Shown piece after piece: positions 16,297 through 24,509 of a stretch of 32,714 nucleotides of DNA. How positions within the stretch are numbered: the stretch's first letter is position 1; every line of letters starts with the position of its first letter. The notes beneath the pieces were generated by a model, which saw only the letters and a program-made list of their open reading frames with translations, was not told the origin of the DNA and searched no databases. The position numbers were made by a program, and so were the translations under genes. Source of the stretch: Mongoliibacter sp. (lineage in GTDB: Bacteria > Bacteroidota > Bacteroidia > Cytophagales > Cyclobacteriaceae); NCBI RefSeq assembly GCF_007692705.1, contig NZ_REBN01000225.1, positions 1-32,714 of the forward strand, written 5' to 3'.

Positions 16297-16302
16297 AAAC
16301 AC

Positions 16303-16899
16303 ATGAAAAAGTTAACAATGATTTTCGCAGTAATGGCGCTTTTCGCTTTCAATGCCCAAGCACAATCGAGTAATGAAGGCAGAGGAGGTTTGGGTATCCG
16401 TGGTGGTGGTAATTTTTACACCTTTGGCGGTGGAGACATCTCCGAAGACAACTATACCAATAGAACCGGGTTTCATCTTGGACTTTACTCCACATTTTTT
16501 ATAGGAGAATCATTTGCCATTGAGCCTGGAGCTTATTACTCAATGAAAGGTACCAGGAATGATGATTTCCTGAATTCAAGGGCAAATTTAGATTATATTG
16601 ATGTGCCAATTTTGGCAAGAGCCTATTTGACTGAAGGGTTGAATATTTTTGCCGGGCCACAGGTCTCGTTTTTGGCTGCCTCTACCTTTGAAGGTGACCT
16701 TTTCGGATCTACTGTCAGCTTTGACTCTGATAATGTAAGGGAAACTGATTATGGTATTGTCGTTGGTCTTGGCTATAATCTCCCTAAGGGATTGAATGTG
16801 CAGGGTTCTTATAACTATGGTATGGCTCCTGTATTTAAAAACAGTAATTCAGATGTCTACAATAGAGGGTTTAATCTTTCAGTGGGTTTAACTTTTTAA
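16303..16899 (+). CDS. Outer-membrane beta-barrel protein (porin family), copy 1
   Basis: This 198-residue protein has a signal peptide at residues 1-20 ending in AQAQ. It then shows alternating hydrophobic and polar strands typical of the small eight-stranded PorT/OmpA-like barrels of Bacteroidota: GIRGGGNFYTF, GFHLGLYSTFFI, SFAIEPGAYYSMKG, IDVPILARAYL, GLNIFAGPQVSFLAA, GIVVGLGYNLP and the terminal FNLSVGLTF. The last residue is phenylalanine, as expected for BAM-assembled barrels. It is clearly related to the barrel at 20122-20670, sharing the FAGPQ segment. Function is unknown; such proteins are seldom true porins. Confidence 0.87.
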   Translation: MKKLTMIFAVMALFAFNAQAQSSNEGRGGLGIRGGGNFYTFGGGDISEDNYTNRTGFHLGLYSTFFIGESFAIEPGAYYSMKGTRNDDFLNSRANLDYIDVPILARAYLTEGLNIFAGPQVSFLAASTFEGDLFGSTVSFDSDNVRETDYGIVVGLGYNLPKGLNVQGSYNYGMAPVFKNSNSDVYNRGFNLSVGLTF

Positions 16900-16917
16900 A
16901 GAGTAAATGGAAATTTG

Positions 16918-16946
16918 AAAAGCCCAACTATCTAAGTTGGGCTTTT
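16918..16946. terminator. Strong bidirectional terminator
   Basis: A 12-bp perfect inverted repeat (16918-16929 with 16935-16946, core AGCCCAACT/AGTTGGGCT) around a 5-nt loop has A and T tracts on both arms. It lies between the convergent outer-membrane protein gene and the cytochrome gene and covers the stop codon of the latter. Confidence 0.92.
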
Positions 16947-18091
16947 TGGTTTTTGAAAGATCCTTCATCCATATCGTTGATCCAATCCTTGATCAATTGA
17001 AGCCCTTCCTCGTGTACAATGACTCTTCCCAACTCGGGCATGGCCGCACCCACCTGATTGGTTCCCATTCTGAATGTCATGATGGATTTATCTGCTTTCC
17101 CTGGGTGGATTCCAAACTTGAAGGAACCTGCACCAAAACCAGCTGCAACCGGTGTTTTGAATATCCCCAGCTTCATGGGGTCTCTTTCCTCATAGTTCAA
17201 AAAAAGCCCAGAGGTACTAGCTGGTCCTTCGGCTCTGTGGCAATGCGCACAATTGATGTCCAAATAAGCCATGGCCCTGAGGTTGAGTTCTTGGTTTTGG
17301 TCTTTATAATTTATCATAGAAGGAAAGTTTTCGGGATGTTCTACCTGTTCAAGGTATCCAACATCTTGCCATTTGACGAGCTGATTTTGATGGCCTGAGG
17401 CATAAGGGAATTCGTTGTTGAGATGTTTGGCTTTGACGCCTATAGGAACCATTTCCTCATTCACATTGTGACAGCTTTTACACTGGTTTTTGTTGGGGAC
17501 TATATAATTGATGACTTGTTCTTCTCCTTTTATATTTGTCCATTTCACGGGTATTTCGGCTCCAACTACCTTATATACTGCATCGGTCTGGTCATCATTC
17601 CAGATATAAGGGAAAGCCTCCCAAGTACCATTTCTTTTTACCATCAGTCTGGTTTCAATCATCCTGATGTTTTTAGTTGGCTTTCGAAAATCTGAGGGAT
17701 AATAAAAATTTTTAATCAAAACCGTTTGGTCAGGGAATTTCATGGTCCCTTCCATGTCCTTATTGATTTTGGCCTGACTTTCCTCAGGCATCCATATAAA
17801 TCTGGATTTGTGTGCGTAATCAGTAAAAAGAGAAGAGGCTGGTTCATACGGGATTACCCCGTCTTCGGCCTCAAGTTCCCTGATTTTCCCTTTGAAAAAG
17901 CCATAGTCAGATAGGTTTTTGAATGGGATTTGCGCAAAATCCAAAGAAGCTGTTTTGATTTCAGGGGCCTCCCATTCACCATAGTTTAGATGCGGTACGT
18001 GGACTTCCTCAACCTTTTTTTCGGTGGTACATGCCCATTGAAAAACTACCAGTATGAATATCAAAATGCTATGGAGAAGAAACTTATTCAT
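16928..18091 (-). CDS. SO2930-type diheme c-type cytochrome lipoprotein
   Basis: This 387-residue exported lipoprotein has a hydrophobic signal followed by the lipobox FQWAC (C21 would be lipidated). Two heme-attachment motifs are present: CKSCH (C204, C207, H208) and CAHCH (C281, C284, H285). A candidate distal methionine is M351 in AAMPELGR. This arrangement matches the uncharacterised family defined with Shewanella SO2930, which regularly occurs as a two-gene pair with a parallel beta-helix protein. Exactly that partner is 4 nt upstream here, so the two are surely one operon. It probably handles electrons at the periplasmic face or the outer membrane; the redox partner and substrate are unknown. 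Confidence 0.88.
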   Translation of the reverse strand: MNKFLLHSILIFILVVFQWACTTEKKVEEVHVPHLNYGEWEAPEIKTASLDFAQIPFKNLSDYGFFKGKIRELEAEDGVIPYEPASSLFTDYAHKSRFIWMPEESQAKINKDMEGTMKFPDQTVLIKNFYYPSDFRKPTKNIRMIETRLMVKRNGTWEAFPYIWNDDQTDAVYKVVGAEIPVKWTNIKGEEQVINYIVPNKNQCKSCHNVNEEMVPIGVKAKHLNNEFPYASGHQNQLVKWQDVGYLEQVEHPENFPSMINYKDQNQELNLRAMAYLDINCAHCHRAEGPASTSGLFLNYEERDPMKLGIFKTPVAAGFGAGSFKFGIHPGKADKSIMTFRMGTNQVGAAMPELGRVIVHEEGLQLIKDWINDMDEGSFKNQKAQLR

Positions 18092-18095
18092 AATC

Positions 18096-19397
18096 TTACA
18101 ATTTGGCTATAGCGCTTACATCTGTTTTGATTTCTGTTTGACAGTCAAAGGGGCTATAATCTTTGGAGGATTTGATATTGTCTTCGCCCTCCCAAAGGTC
18201 GAAGAGGGTGAAGTGCAATTTATCCATTCCGGATTCCTGAATACAGATTTTCATAGGGTTGGTATTGAGGTCTTCACTTAGGGACTTGTCCCAAAAGCCA
18301 TCAAATACGATATCCTGCGTTTTCCCCTTACCATGAGCATTATATACCGAGATCAATTGTCCGAACTCCTTGGTAAGATCCGGAATTTTCATCGTCCTTT
18401 GGTAATCATTGTCATGAACATAAATATTAGAGGTATAGGGCGACCAGTTAGGTGCTTCAGCAGGAAAGCCTGTGATTTGATAATTGGCAATGGCTATACC
18501 CACTGTTTTGTTTTTATGGATACGGTTATTGTAGACTTCTACATCTTTGGCTGCAAGTAAGATGATTCCAGAACCCGGAGGAATCATCGTCACGGTATTC
18601 CCATTGGGTTCATCACTCAGGGGTGTGGCAAAATTCACGTGGTTATTGGAAATGATATCGTTGTCATAAATTTTGGTACCACTTCCTTCTGCTTTGGGTA
18701 GGCCCGGGAGATTGAAAACCAGAATGCCACCTGAATTGTCCCTTGCAGTATTCCCGAAAACTTCTGCATTATCGGAGTTTTCGATTTCTATTCCCGCCAC
18801 ATTGCCAAAAGCGAGGGAATTTTTGACAATGATATTTTCAGATTGTCCTACATAAATGCCGGCATCTTTGGAATGAGAGGCAATGCATTCGTCTATCATA
18901 ACATTTCTGCATTGAACAGGGTAAATGGCATAAGTTCCATTTTTGGATTTATCACCATTGGTCCAGGTGACATTGATTCTCCTGAAGGTTATGCCATCAC
19001 TGTGTTGGCTTTTGATACCATCTCCTGGAGCATCCTCTATACTCAGTTCTTCAATTTTCACATTATTGCCAACTAATTTTACACCCTCTCCGCCAGACCT
19101 AAGCTCTCTGAATGACAAAACAGTTTCTGCCATTCCCGCACCCTTAATGGTGATGTTATTTTTGTTGTCCAGGATAAGTTGTGTTTTCAGGTTGTAAAAT
19201 CCTGAAGGTATTTCGATCACGTCACCGTCTTTAGCCAGGATAAAGGCTTCAACTATTTTGTCTACGTCTTCCTGACTTATTCTCTCTAGTTTGCTGGAGT
19301 CAAAAGTCATTTCTGTATTTGTACTGTTGCAGGCAGAGAAAAGTGGACTGAACAGTATTGAAAAAATCAGGATTAAGATTGAATGAAATGTTTTCAT
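18096..19397 (-). CDS. Parallel beta-helix repeat lipoprotein, partner of the diheme cytochrome
   Basis: This 433-residue protein has a lipoprotein signal (LFSAC, C23). The body is a right-handed parallel beta-helix of the NosD/pectate lyase type. Repeated turns with asparagine ladders are visible, such as NNITIKGAGM, VKLVGNNVKIEEL, ITFRRINVTW, NVMIDECIAS, IIVKNSLAFGN and AEVFGNTARDNSGG. Such folds bind or cleave polysaccharide or act as scaffolds, and no lyase catalytic set is recognisable. It is the first gene of a two-gene minus-strand operon with the cytochrome, a pairing that is conserved but whose function is undescribed. The neighbouring regulator gene upstream is on the same strand, 74 bp away. 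Confidence 0.86.
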   Translation of the reverse strand: MKTFHSILILIFSILFSPLFSACNSTNTEMTFDSSKLERISQEDVDKIVEAFILAKDGDVIEIPSGFYNLKTQLILDNKNNITIKGAGMAETVLSFRELRSGGEGVKLVGNNVKIEELSIEDAPGDGIKSQHSDGITFRRINVTWTNGDKSKNGTYAIYPVQCRNVMIDECIASHSKDAGIYVGQSENIIVKNSLAFGNVAGIEIENSDNAEVFGNTARDNSGGILVFNLPGLPKAEGSGTKIYDNDIISNNHVNFATPLSDEPNGNTVTMIPPGSGIILLAAKDVEVYNNRIHKNKTVGIAIANYQITGFPAEAPNWSPYTSNIYVHDNDYQRTMKIPDLTKEFGQLISVYNAHGKGKTQDIVFDGFWDKSLSEDLNTNPMKICIQESGMDKLHFTLFDLWEGEDNIKSSKDYSPFDCQTEIKTDVSAIAKL

Positions 19398-19422
19398 AGT
19401 ACGTAAGTTTTCTGGGTTTTAT

Positions 19423-19430
19423 CAAATTTA
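19423..19430 (-). promoter_or_regulatory. Candidate -7 element for the beta-helix/cytochrome operon
   Basis: On the minus strand this octamer reads TAAATTTG, an exact match to the Bacteroidota -7 consensus, about 25 nt before the start codon. No TTTG is found at the ideal -33 spacing, so the site may need an activator such as the adjacent Crp-type protein. Confidence 0.35.
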
Positions 19431-19471
19431 CCCAAAAAGCAAATGAAAATCATTTGACAAATATCAAAAAA

Positions 19472-20035
19472 TCAGAGGCTGGCCCTGATACGGCTAAGAG
19501 TCTCTATACTCATATCAAGAAAAGATGCTATCTGCCCTACACTGGCCTTTTGTATGATTTTAGGTTTGTTTTTGATGAGCTCCAGGTACCTTTCTTTAGC
19601 AGTTTTGAATTTTGAAAATATTAGCTGTTCTTCAAGCCGGATATAATACTCTTCCAGCAATTGCCTGTAGACATATTCCAAGTCTCTATATCGAGCCAGT
19701 GTCTCCATTAGGTCTTTGTGGCTTATGGCCCAAAGCTCACAATCTTCCAATGCTTCAATGTTTTCATAAGATGGTTTTTGGGTAATAAAACTTGACATTG
19801 AGGTTATAAATTCTTCTTCCAAGCTAAAAGAAATGGTGACGTCTTTATCATCCTTGAAATAAAAACTACGTACTGAACCTTCTAGTATAAAAAAAAGAGT
19901 TTCACAAATTTCACCTGCTTTGATCAATTTTTCAGATTTGGATATTCTCAATATTTTCCCTTTTTCCAAAAATCCTTTCAAAGATTTTTCTTCCAAATCA
20001 ACAAACTTTTGTAGGGTTTCTGTTAATTTACTCAC
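19472..20035 (-). CDS. Crp/Fnr-family transcriptional regulator
   Basis: This 187-residue DNA-binding protein has an N-terminal cyclic-nucleotide-binding-like beta-roll (about residues 15-125) with GEICETLFFILEGSVRSFY and FITQKPSYENIEAL. A C-terminal helix-turn-helix reads ASVGQIASFLDMSIETLSRIR, ending almost at the recognition helix as in many short Bacteroidota members. No cysteine cluster like that of Fnr is seen, and the arginine-serine pair that binds cAMP in E. coli Crp is not evident. The ligand is therefore unknown. It lies directly upstream of the beta-helix/cytochrome operon on the same strand and divergent from the second barrel gene, and either may be its target. Confidence 0.9.
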   Translation of the reverse strand: MSKLTETLQKFVDLEEKSLKGFLEKGKILRISKSEKLIKAGEICETLFFILEGSVRSFYFKDDKDVTISFSLEEEFITSMSSFITQKPSYENIEALEDCELWAISHKDLMETLARYRDLEYVYRQLLEEYYIRLEEQLIFSKFKTAKERYLELIKNKPKIIQKASVGQIASFLDMSIETLSRIRASL

Positions 20036-20121
20036 TTGTTTTTGATTGCAGGGTTAAGACTTGTTTTTAACGAAGTCAGAATAACTGAGTATCCCAAATT
20101 ATATAAAATTATTCAACGTAT

Positions 20122-20670
20122 ATGAAAAAATTGCTTTTAGTTTCTCTTGTGTTTTTGAGCATGATGGCATTTCAGGAAAGCCAAGCCCAATTTGGTCTGA
20201 GATCTGGTATAAATGTTTCCAATTTCAATGGTTTCAGTTTTGATTCCAGGGTAGCCTTTCGGGCAGGGCTGTTTTATGGAATAGAAGTGATGGAAAACGT
20301 TAAGGTAGAACCTGGATTATATTTCTCACAAAAAGGAGTTCAGAAAAATACAGATGCAATAAGTGACAGGCTGAGTTATTTTGATATCCCAGTGGTCGTA
20401 AGGTATGGGATTACCGATAAGTTCAATGTCTTTGCGGGGCCGCAAGCCTCTGTGTTGGCAGCAAGAAGGTATGAAAACCCTGATGGTGTTTCCAGAAACA
20501 GGAGCACAATTAAAGGCTATGACTTGGCTGCGGTATTAGGAGCTTTTTATGAACTTTACGATGGACTTGGAGTGCAGGTAGGCTATGATTTAGGGTTGAC
20601 CAGCTTGAATTATTTTGATACCAATGTAAAAAGCAGGGTGTTTCATTTTACGGTTAGCAAGGTGTTTTAA
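20122..20670 (+). CDS. Outer-membrane beta-barrel protein (porin family), copy 2
   Basis: This 182-residue protein has a signal peptide at about residues 1-22 (ending SQAQ). It has barrel strands like those of the copy at 16303: FGLRSGINVSNF, FRAGLFYGIEV, NVKVEPGLYFSQKG, SYFDIPVVVRYG, FNVFAGPQASVLAA, GVQVGYDLGLTSL and a C-terminal HFTVSKVF ending in phenylalanine. The order of motifs and the FAGPQ segment show that the two are paralogs. It is divergent from the Crp-type regulator across 86 bp. Its TAA stop overlaps the stop of ruvC on the other strand and no terminator separates them. Confidence 0.87.
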   Translation: MKKLLLVSLVFLSMMAFQESQAQFGLRSGINVSNFNGFSFDSRVAFRAGLFYGIEVMENVKVEPGLYFSQKGVQKNTDAISDRLSYFDIPVVVRYGITDKFNVFAGPQASVLAARRYENPDGVSRNRSTIKGYDLAAVLGAFYELYDGLGVQVGYDLGLTSLNYFDTNVKSRVFHFTVSKVF

Positions 20671-21242
20671 CCTTTGATTCTGCCAGGGTTTTCATCCAGA
20701 AATGATTTCCAACCAGCGGCTCTTCCTCTTGTTTGCAATCTGCCGTCGTGAAAATGATGGCAGACTGCCACTGCTAGAGCGTCCGTAGCATCCAAAAGTT
20801 TCGGTAATTCTTCTATTTTCAACAAGGTTTTTAGCATTTCAGCTACTTGTTCTTTCGAAGCATTTCCGTTTCCGGTTACTGATTGTTTTACTTTTTTTGG
20901 GGAATATTCTGCTATAGGAATTTCTCTGGCAAGTGCAGCTGCCATCGCAACCCCCTGAGCCCTGCCAAGTTTTAACATGGATTGTACATTCTGTCCATAA
21001 AAAGGTGCTTCAAGGGCTACAGCATCAGGATGAAATTCCTCTATCAGGCCGGTGATGCGCTCAAAAATCTTTTTCAGCTTGAGCTCGTGTGAGCTGTATT
21101 TTTTTAGATGAATTACACCATATTGCAGTGGTTTGTATTGCTTACCTTCCACTATCAATAGACCATAGCCCATGATATTGGTTCCAGGATCTATACCAAG
21201 AATTATTTTTTCCTTTGCAGGTTTTTTTTCTTCTTTACTCAT
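20667..21242 (-). CDS. ruvC: Crossover junction endodeoxyribonuclease RuvC
   Basis: This 191-residue Holliday-junction resolvase works with RuvAB in recombinational repair. Catalytic acidic residues are visible: D18 in LGIDPGT, E78 in VALEAPFYGQN, and D151/D154 in LDATDALAVAVCHHF. KLGRAQGVAM and SPKKVKQSVTGNGNASKEQV are family hallmarks, and the length is normal. A lysine-rich N-terminal tail of about ten residues precedes the fold. It overlaps the convergent barrel gene by 4 nt at the stops and is divergent from the glycosyltransferase by only 21 bp, so its promoter must reach into that gene's start region. Confidence 0.95.
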   Translation of the reverse strand: MSKEEKKPAKEKIILGIDPGTNIMGYGLLIVEGKQYKPLQYGVIHLKKYSSHELKLKKIFERITGLIEEFHPDAVALEAPFYGQNVQSMLKLGRAQGVAMAAALAREIPIAEYSPKKVKQSVTGNGNASKEQVAEMLKTLLKIEELPKLLDATDALAVAVCHHFHDGRLQTRGRAAGWKSFLDENPGRIKG

Positions 21243-21263
21243 TACCGCAAGTTAAATCAATTC

Positions 21264-22382
21264 ATGCTAACATTTTACCTTTTGTTTGGGATACTTTATG
21301 CAGGTGGCCTGTTCTGGTTAGGTGCTGTATGGAAGCAATCTCATCAGACTACTGAAGGAAAGAGGGCTGATCTTTTGGTCAGTATTTTGGTGCCATATAG
21401 AAATGAGTCCAAAAATATTCTGGGTATTTTGGATGCAGTTCAATCGCTTCGACATAGGCCATTGCAGTTGATTTTTATCAATGATCAGTCTGAGGATGAA
21501 GGTCCGGAAATTTTAAAGGAGTCAGTTAAAAAGAAATTCGCCGATTCATTTGAGATTATTTTACTTCAGTCTAAAGGCGAAGGAAAAAAAGCTGCTTTGG
21601 AGACAGGAGTTGAATATGCGAAATCAGATATCTTGCTTACAACCGATGCCGACTGCAAGTTGCCTTTTCTTTGGGTAGAATATTTCTTGGATCTTTTTGA
21701 AGAGACAAGTACGCAGTTGGTGGCGGGTCCGGTAATTAGCAAAGAGGGAACAGGTTTTATCCATAGCTTTCAACTTGTGGAATGGGCCAGTATTTTGTTG
21801 GTTACTCAAGCGGGCTTTACCCAGGGAAATCCGCTGATGTGTAGTGGGGCAAATCTTGCTTTCAGGAAGTCTGCTTTTCTGACTGTGAAAGGTTATGAAG
21901 GCAATAGGTCACATTTATCAGGTGATGATGAGTTTTTACTGAAAAAAATAAGTACTCATTATGGCAGTGCATCAGTGAAATACCTGAATCATATCAATGC
22001 ATTGGTGTATACCAAGCCCGAGAATAGCTGGGGGAGTCTTTTTTCTCAAAAAATCCGATGGGCCTCAAAATGGAAAATGCATAAACAGGCAACACATCAG
22101 CTGGCAGCTGTGCTACCGGTAGCAATCCAATTGGTATTCATCAGCAGCCCGATTTTGCTTTGTTTTGGAATTGTGGGCTTTTTGTCTTTTTTGTTGCTTT
22201 GGTCAATGAAATTAGGGTCGGAGTACATGGTGCTTGGCACAGTTTTGAAAACATTTGAAGTGAATAAGAAAATAACAGTTTTTTTGAAAGTGGGATTGAT
22301 CCATCCCTTTTATGTAGTAAGGGTAGCTGTAGGGGCAATTTTAGGAAAATTTGAGTGGAAGGGAAGGAATTCCTTCGATTAG
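21264..22382 (+). CDS. Membrane glycosyltransferase, family 2 type (first copy)
   Basis: This 372-residue protein has an N-terminal transmembrane helix (residues 2-22), a GT-A catalytic domain (about 38-270) and two or three C-terminal helices (about 278-315 and 335-360). Catalytic markers are ILVPYRNES, FINDQSEDEG, the metal-binding TTDADCKLP (D128/D130), the acceptor-site GDDEFL and the QKIRW motif of processive-type family 2 enzymes. It probably elongates or decorates a lipid-linked or exported polysaccharide at the inner membrane. It resembles the second copy at 24506 in layout. It opens a plus-strand gene run with a deacetylase. The sugar donor is unknown. Confidence 0.88.
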   Translation: MLTFYLLFGILYAGGLFWLGAVWKQSHQTTEGKRADLLVSILVPYRNESKNILGILDAVQSLRHRPLQLIFINDQSEDEGPEILKESVKKKFADSFEIILLQSKGEGKKAALETGVEYAKSDILLTTDADCKLPFLWVEYFLDLFEETSTQLVAGPVISKEGTGFIHSFQLVEWASILLVTQAGFTQGNPLMCSGANLAFRKSAFLTVKGYEGNRSHLSGDDEFLLKKISTHYGSASVKYLNHINALVYTKPENSWGSLFSQKIRWASKWKMHKQATHQLAAVLPVAIQLVFISSPILLCFGIVGFLSFLLLWSMKLGSEYMVLGTVLKTFEVNKKITVFLKVGLIHPFYVVRVAVGAILGKFEWKGRNSFD

Positions 22383-22412
22383 CCTTAATTTAGAGCGAGA
22401 AAAAGAAATATC

Positions 22413-22664
22413 ATGACTGAGGAAGAGTTTGATTTATTAGATGAGCTTTACTTCGTGCAACCTTATAGCTATTTAAGCGAAACATTGGGTTGGGATGACG
22501 AGAAGCTTCTGACTACCTTGAAAAGTTTACATCAAAAAGCTTTTATCAAATGTCTATCTGCTCCTGACGAAGAACTCTTTGATCAGGTGGATGTTTTGAA
22601 TAAAGGAAAAGACTTGTTTTATCTGGCTTCAAAAAAGGGGCTGATGGAACATAATGCCATATAA
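22413..22664 (+). CDS. Small winged-helix-like protein of unknown function
   Basis: This 83-residue acidic cytosolic protein has no signal or membrane segment. The pattern LLDELYFVQPYSYL, then LGWDDEKLLTTLKSLHQKAF, then IKCLSAPDE looks like three helices and a short wing, so a winged-helix fold is plausible but not proven. It begins 30 nt after the glycosyltransferase stop. Its last 11 nt overlap the SpoIIE-type phosphatase gene, so the two are probably made together and may interact. I do not recognise a characterised homolog. Confidence 0.7.
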   Translation: MTEEEFDLLDELYFVQPYSYLSETLGWDDEKLLTTLKSLHQKAFIKCLSAPDEELFDQVDVLNKGKDLFYLASKKGLMEHNAI

Positions 22665-23877
22665 CGAAATGCCGACAACTGTAGCATACCAAAAGAAAGA
22701 ACTTGAATTAAAAGCACTTCTGGAAATCACCCAGGCGATTAATGAGAATAAGCCGGCTACTGTACTGTTGGATATTTTTAAATTCACCTGTTTGGTGCAT
22801 CTCAATATCCGTTCTATCCTTCTCTACATGGTCAATCAAGATCAGTATGAGAAAAAAATCAGCCATGGGGTGAAGAATAAGGTGCCTGACTCTATTCCGG
22901 AGCAAAATGTGAGTTATGAAAAGGGAGAGGGGAAGTTGAATATTCAGGTAGGTCCTGGGTTTTCATTCAGTGAACTTGAGAACTACCTTCCTGTATTTCA
23001 TAAAGATAAAATGCTCGCCATCCTTTTTCTTAAAAAGAAAGACGAAGCCGAGGAGCTCGACCTGAACTTTACACAGGCCCTTACCAATATTATGGTGGTG
23101 GCATTGGAAAATAAGCGCTTTGCCAAAAGGCAACTGGAACAGGAAAGACTGAAGAAAGAGGTTGAAATTGCATCCAATGTACAGCGAATGCTTTTCCCGG
23201 CGAATCTTCCCCAGACACAAAAACTGAAGGCAAAAGTAACCTATGTTCCCCATTCTACAGTAGGTGGTGACTATTATGATTTGATACAAAAATCTCCTGA
23301 GGAAGTCTTTTTTTGTATTGCGGATGTTTCTGGAAAGGGAATGCCGGCAGCTTTATTGATGTCCAACTTTCAGGCAGCCTTGAGGACATTACTCCGAAGT
23401 AGTTCTGATTTGAAAATGATAGTCGAGCAGCTCAATTTCACCATTTATGACAATACTAAAGGGGAGAAATTCATTACTTTTTTTCTGGGGCACTATGATT
23501 ACAAGAAAAGAGAATTGACTTATATCAATGCAGGTCACAACCCGCCCATACTTTGTTGGGAAAGGGAGAAAAGAAGTGAATTACTAGGGGCTGGGACTAC
23601 CATTTTGGGTGCCTTTGAAGAGTTGCCTTTTATGGAAGTGGGGAAAAGACAGCATTTAAAGGGTTTTACTATTCATCTCTATACCGATGGTCTTACAGAA
23701 AGCTTTAATGAGAAGGAGGAAGAATACGGCGATCATCGTTTTCATCAATTTGTCAAAAACAATTTGTGTATAGATCCTGATGAATTTCATGAACTGTTTT
23801 TTGAAGACCTAAAATCCTATTCTGCAGGAGGAGTGCAAAGGGATGATGTAACCTTGTTAAGCTTGAGGCTTCAGTAG
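22654..23877 (+). CDS. GAF-domain PP2C/SpoIIE-type serine/threonine phosphatase
   Basis: This is a 407-residue cytosolic signalling enzyme. Residues of about 20-155 look like a GAF-type sensor domain. A short coiled coil follows (about 155-180, KRQLEQERLKKEVEIA), and the SpoIIE/RsbU-like PP2C domain covers about 185-405. Metal-binding residues are intact: GGDYYDLI (D206), IADVSGKGMPAALLM (D224), YTDGLTE (D345) and QRDDVTLL (D397/D398). Characterised relatives dephosphorylate STAS-domain anti-sigma-factor antagonists in partner-switching cascades. No STAS or anti-sigma gene is nearby. A second start at 22669 (MPTTV) would avoid the overlap with the small gene in front. Confidence 0.9.
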   Translation: MPYNEMPTTVAYQKKELELKALLEITQAINENKPATVLLDIFKFTCLVHLNIRSILLYMVNQDQYEKKISHGVKNKVPDSIPEQNVSYEKGEGKLNIQVGPGFSFSELENYLPVFHKDKMLAILFLKKKDEAEELDLNFTQALTNIMVVALENKRFAKRQLEQERLKKEVEIASNVQRMLFPANLPQTQKLKAKVTYVPHSTVGGDYYDLIQKSPEEVFFCIADVSGKGMPAALLMSNFQAALRTLLRSSSDLKMIVEQLNFTIYDNTKGEKFITFFLGHYDYKKRELTYINAGHNPPILCWEREKRSELLGAGTTILGAFEELPFMEVGKRQHLKGFTIHLYTDGLTESFNEKEEEYGDHRFHQFVKNNLCIDPDEFHELFFEDLKSYSAGGVQRDDVTLLSLRLQ

Positions 23878-23879
23878 TT

Positions 23880-24509
23880 ATGGTATTGATGCATCATGTT
23901 CCTGCGATTGTTACCAAGTTGTTCAGTGGAATGTTATGGAATAAATGCAGAAAAGAGAATAAAATCTACCTCACATTTGATGATGGTCCTGTACCAGGGG
24001 TGACGGATTTTGTTTTGGAGGAATTGGATAAAAGGGAGATGAAAGCAACATTTTTTATGGTAGGTGACAATGTAAAGAAGCATCCTCAATTGGCCTTGAA
24101 TGTAGCGGAAGCAGGACATGGAATAGGTAACCATACTTTCCACCATCTTAACGGATACTATGCTTCTTTTGACAACTACCTAAGCGATATAGAGTCTTGT
24201 GAGTACGTATTTGAAGAGGTTCTGGAGCAAAATTCATCGCTCTTCCGACCCCCTTATGGAAAGCTGACCAAAAAGCAATTTGAGGCAATAAAATCAAAAT
24301 ATCAGGTTGTTATGTGGGATGTGCTTTCTGGAGACTATGATCAAAGACAATCCCCCACCAAGTGCTTGTCGAAGACTAAAAAATACTCTAGAAACGGCTC
24401 TATCATCCTTTTTCATGATCAGCTGAAAACCCAACAGGTACTCAAAAAAATACTTCCTGACTACCTGGATTTTGTACAAGATACTGGTTTCCAAACAGCT
24501 GTCCTATGA
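23880..24509 (+). CDS. Polysaccharide deacetylase family protein (NodB-type)
   Basis: This 209-residue member of the CE4 family removes N-acetyl groups from GlcNAc-containing polymers or glycolipids. All five motifs are seen: LTFDDGP (D34, D35), the metal-binding histidines in GNHTFHH (H85, H89), FRPPYGK (R123), the aspartate in LSGDYD (D152) and LFHDQ (H179). There is no clear signal peptide, so the enzyme may act on a cytosolic or membrane-bound precursor. It begins 2 nt after the phosphatase stop and overlaps the second glycosyltransferase by 4 nt (ATGA). The location between two glycosyltransferases suggests a shared glycoconjugate pathway. Confidence 0.92.
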   Translation: MVLMHHVPAIVTKLFSGMLWNKCRKENKIYLTFDDGPVPGVTDFVLEELDKREMKATFFMVGDNVKKHPQLALNVAEAGHGIGNHTFHHLNGYYASFDNYLSDIESCEYVFEEVLEQNSSLFRPPYGKLTKKQFEAIKSKYQVVMWDVLSGDYDQRQSPTKCLSKTKKYSRNGSIILFHDQLKTQQVLKKILPDYLDFVQDTGFQTAVL

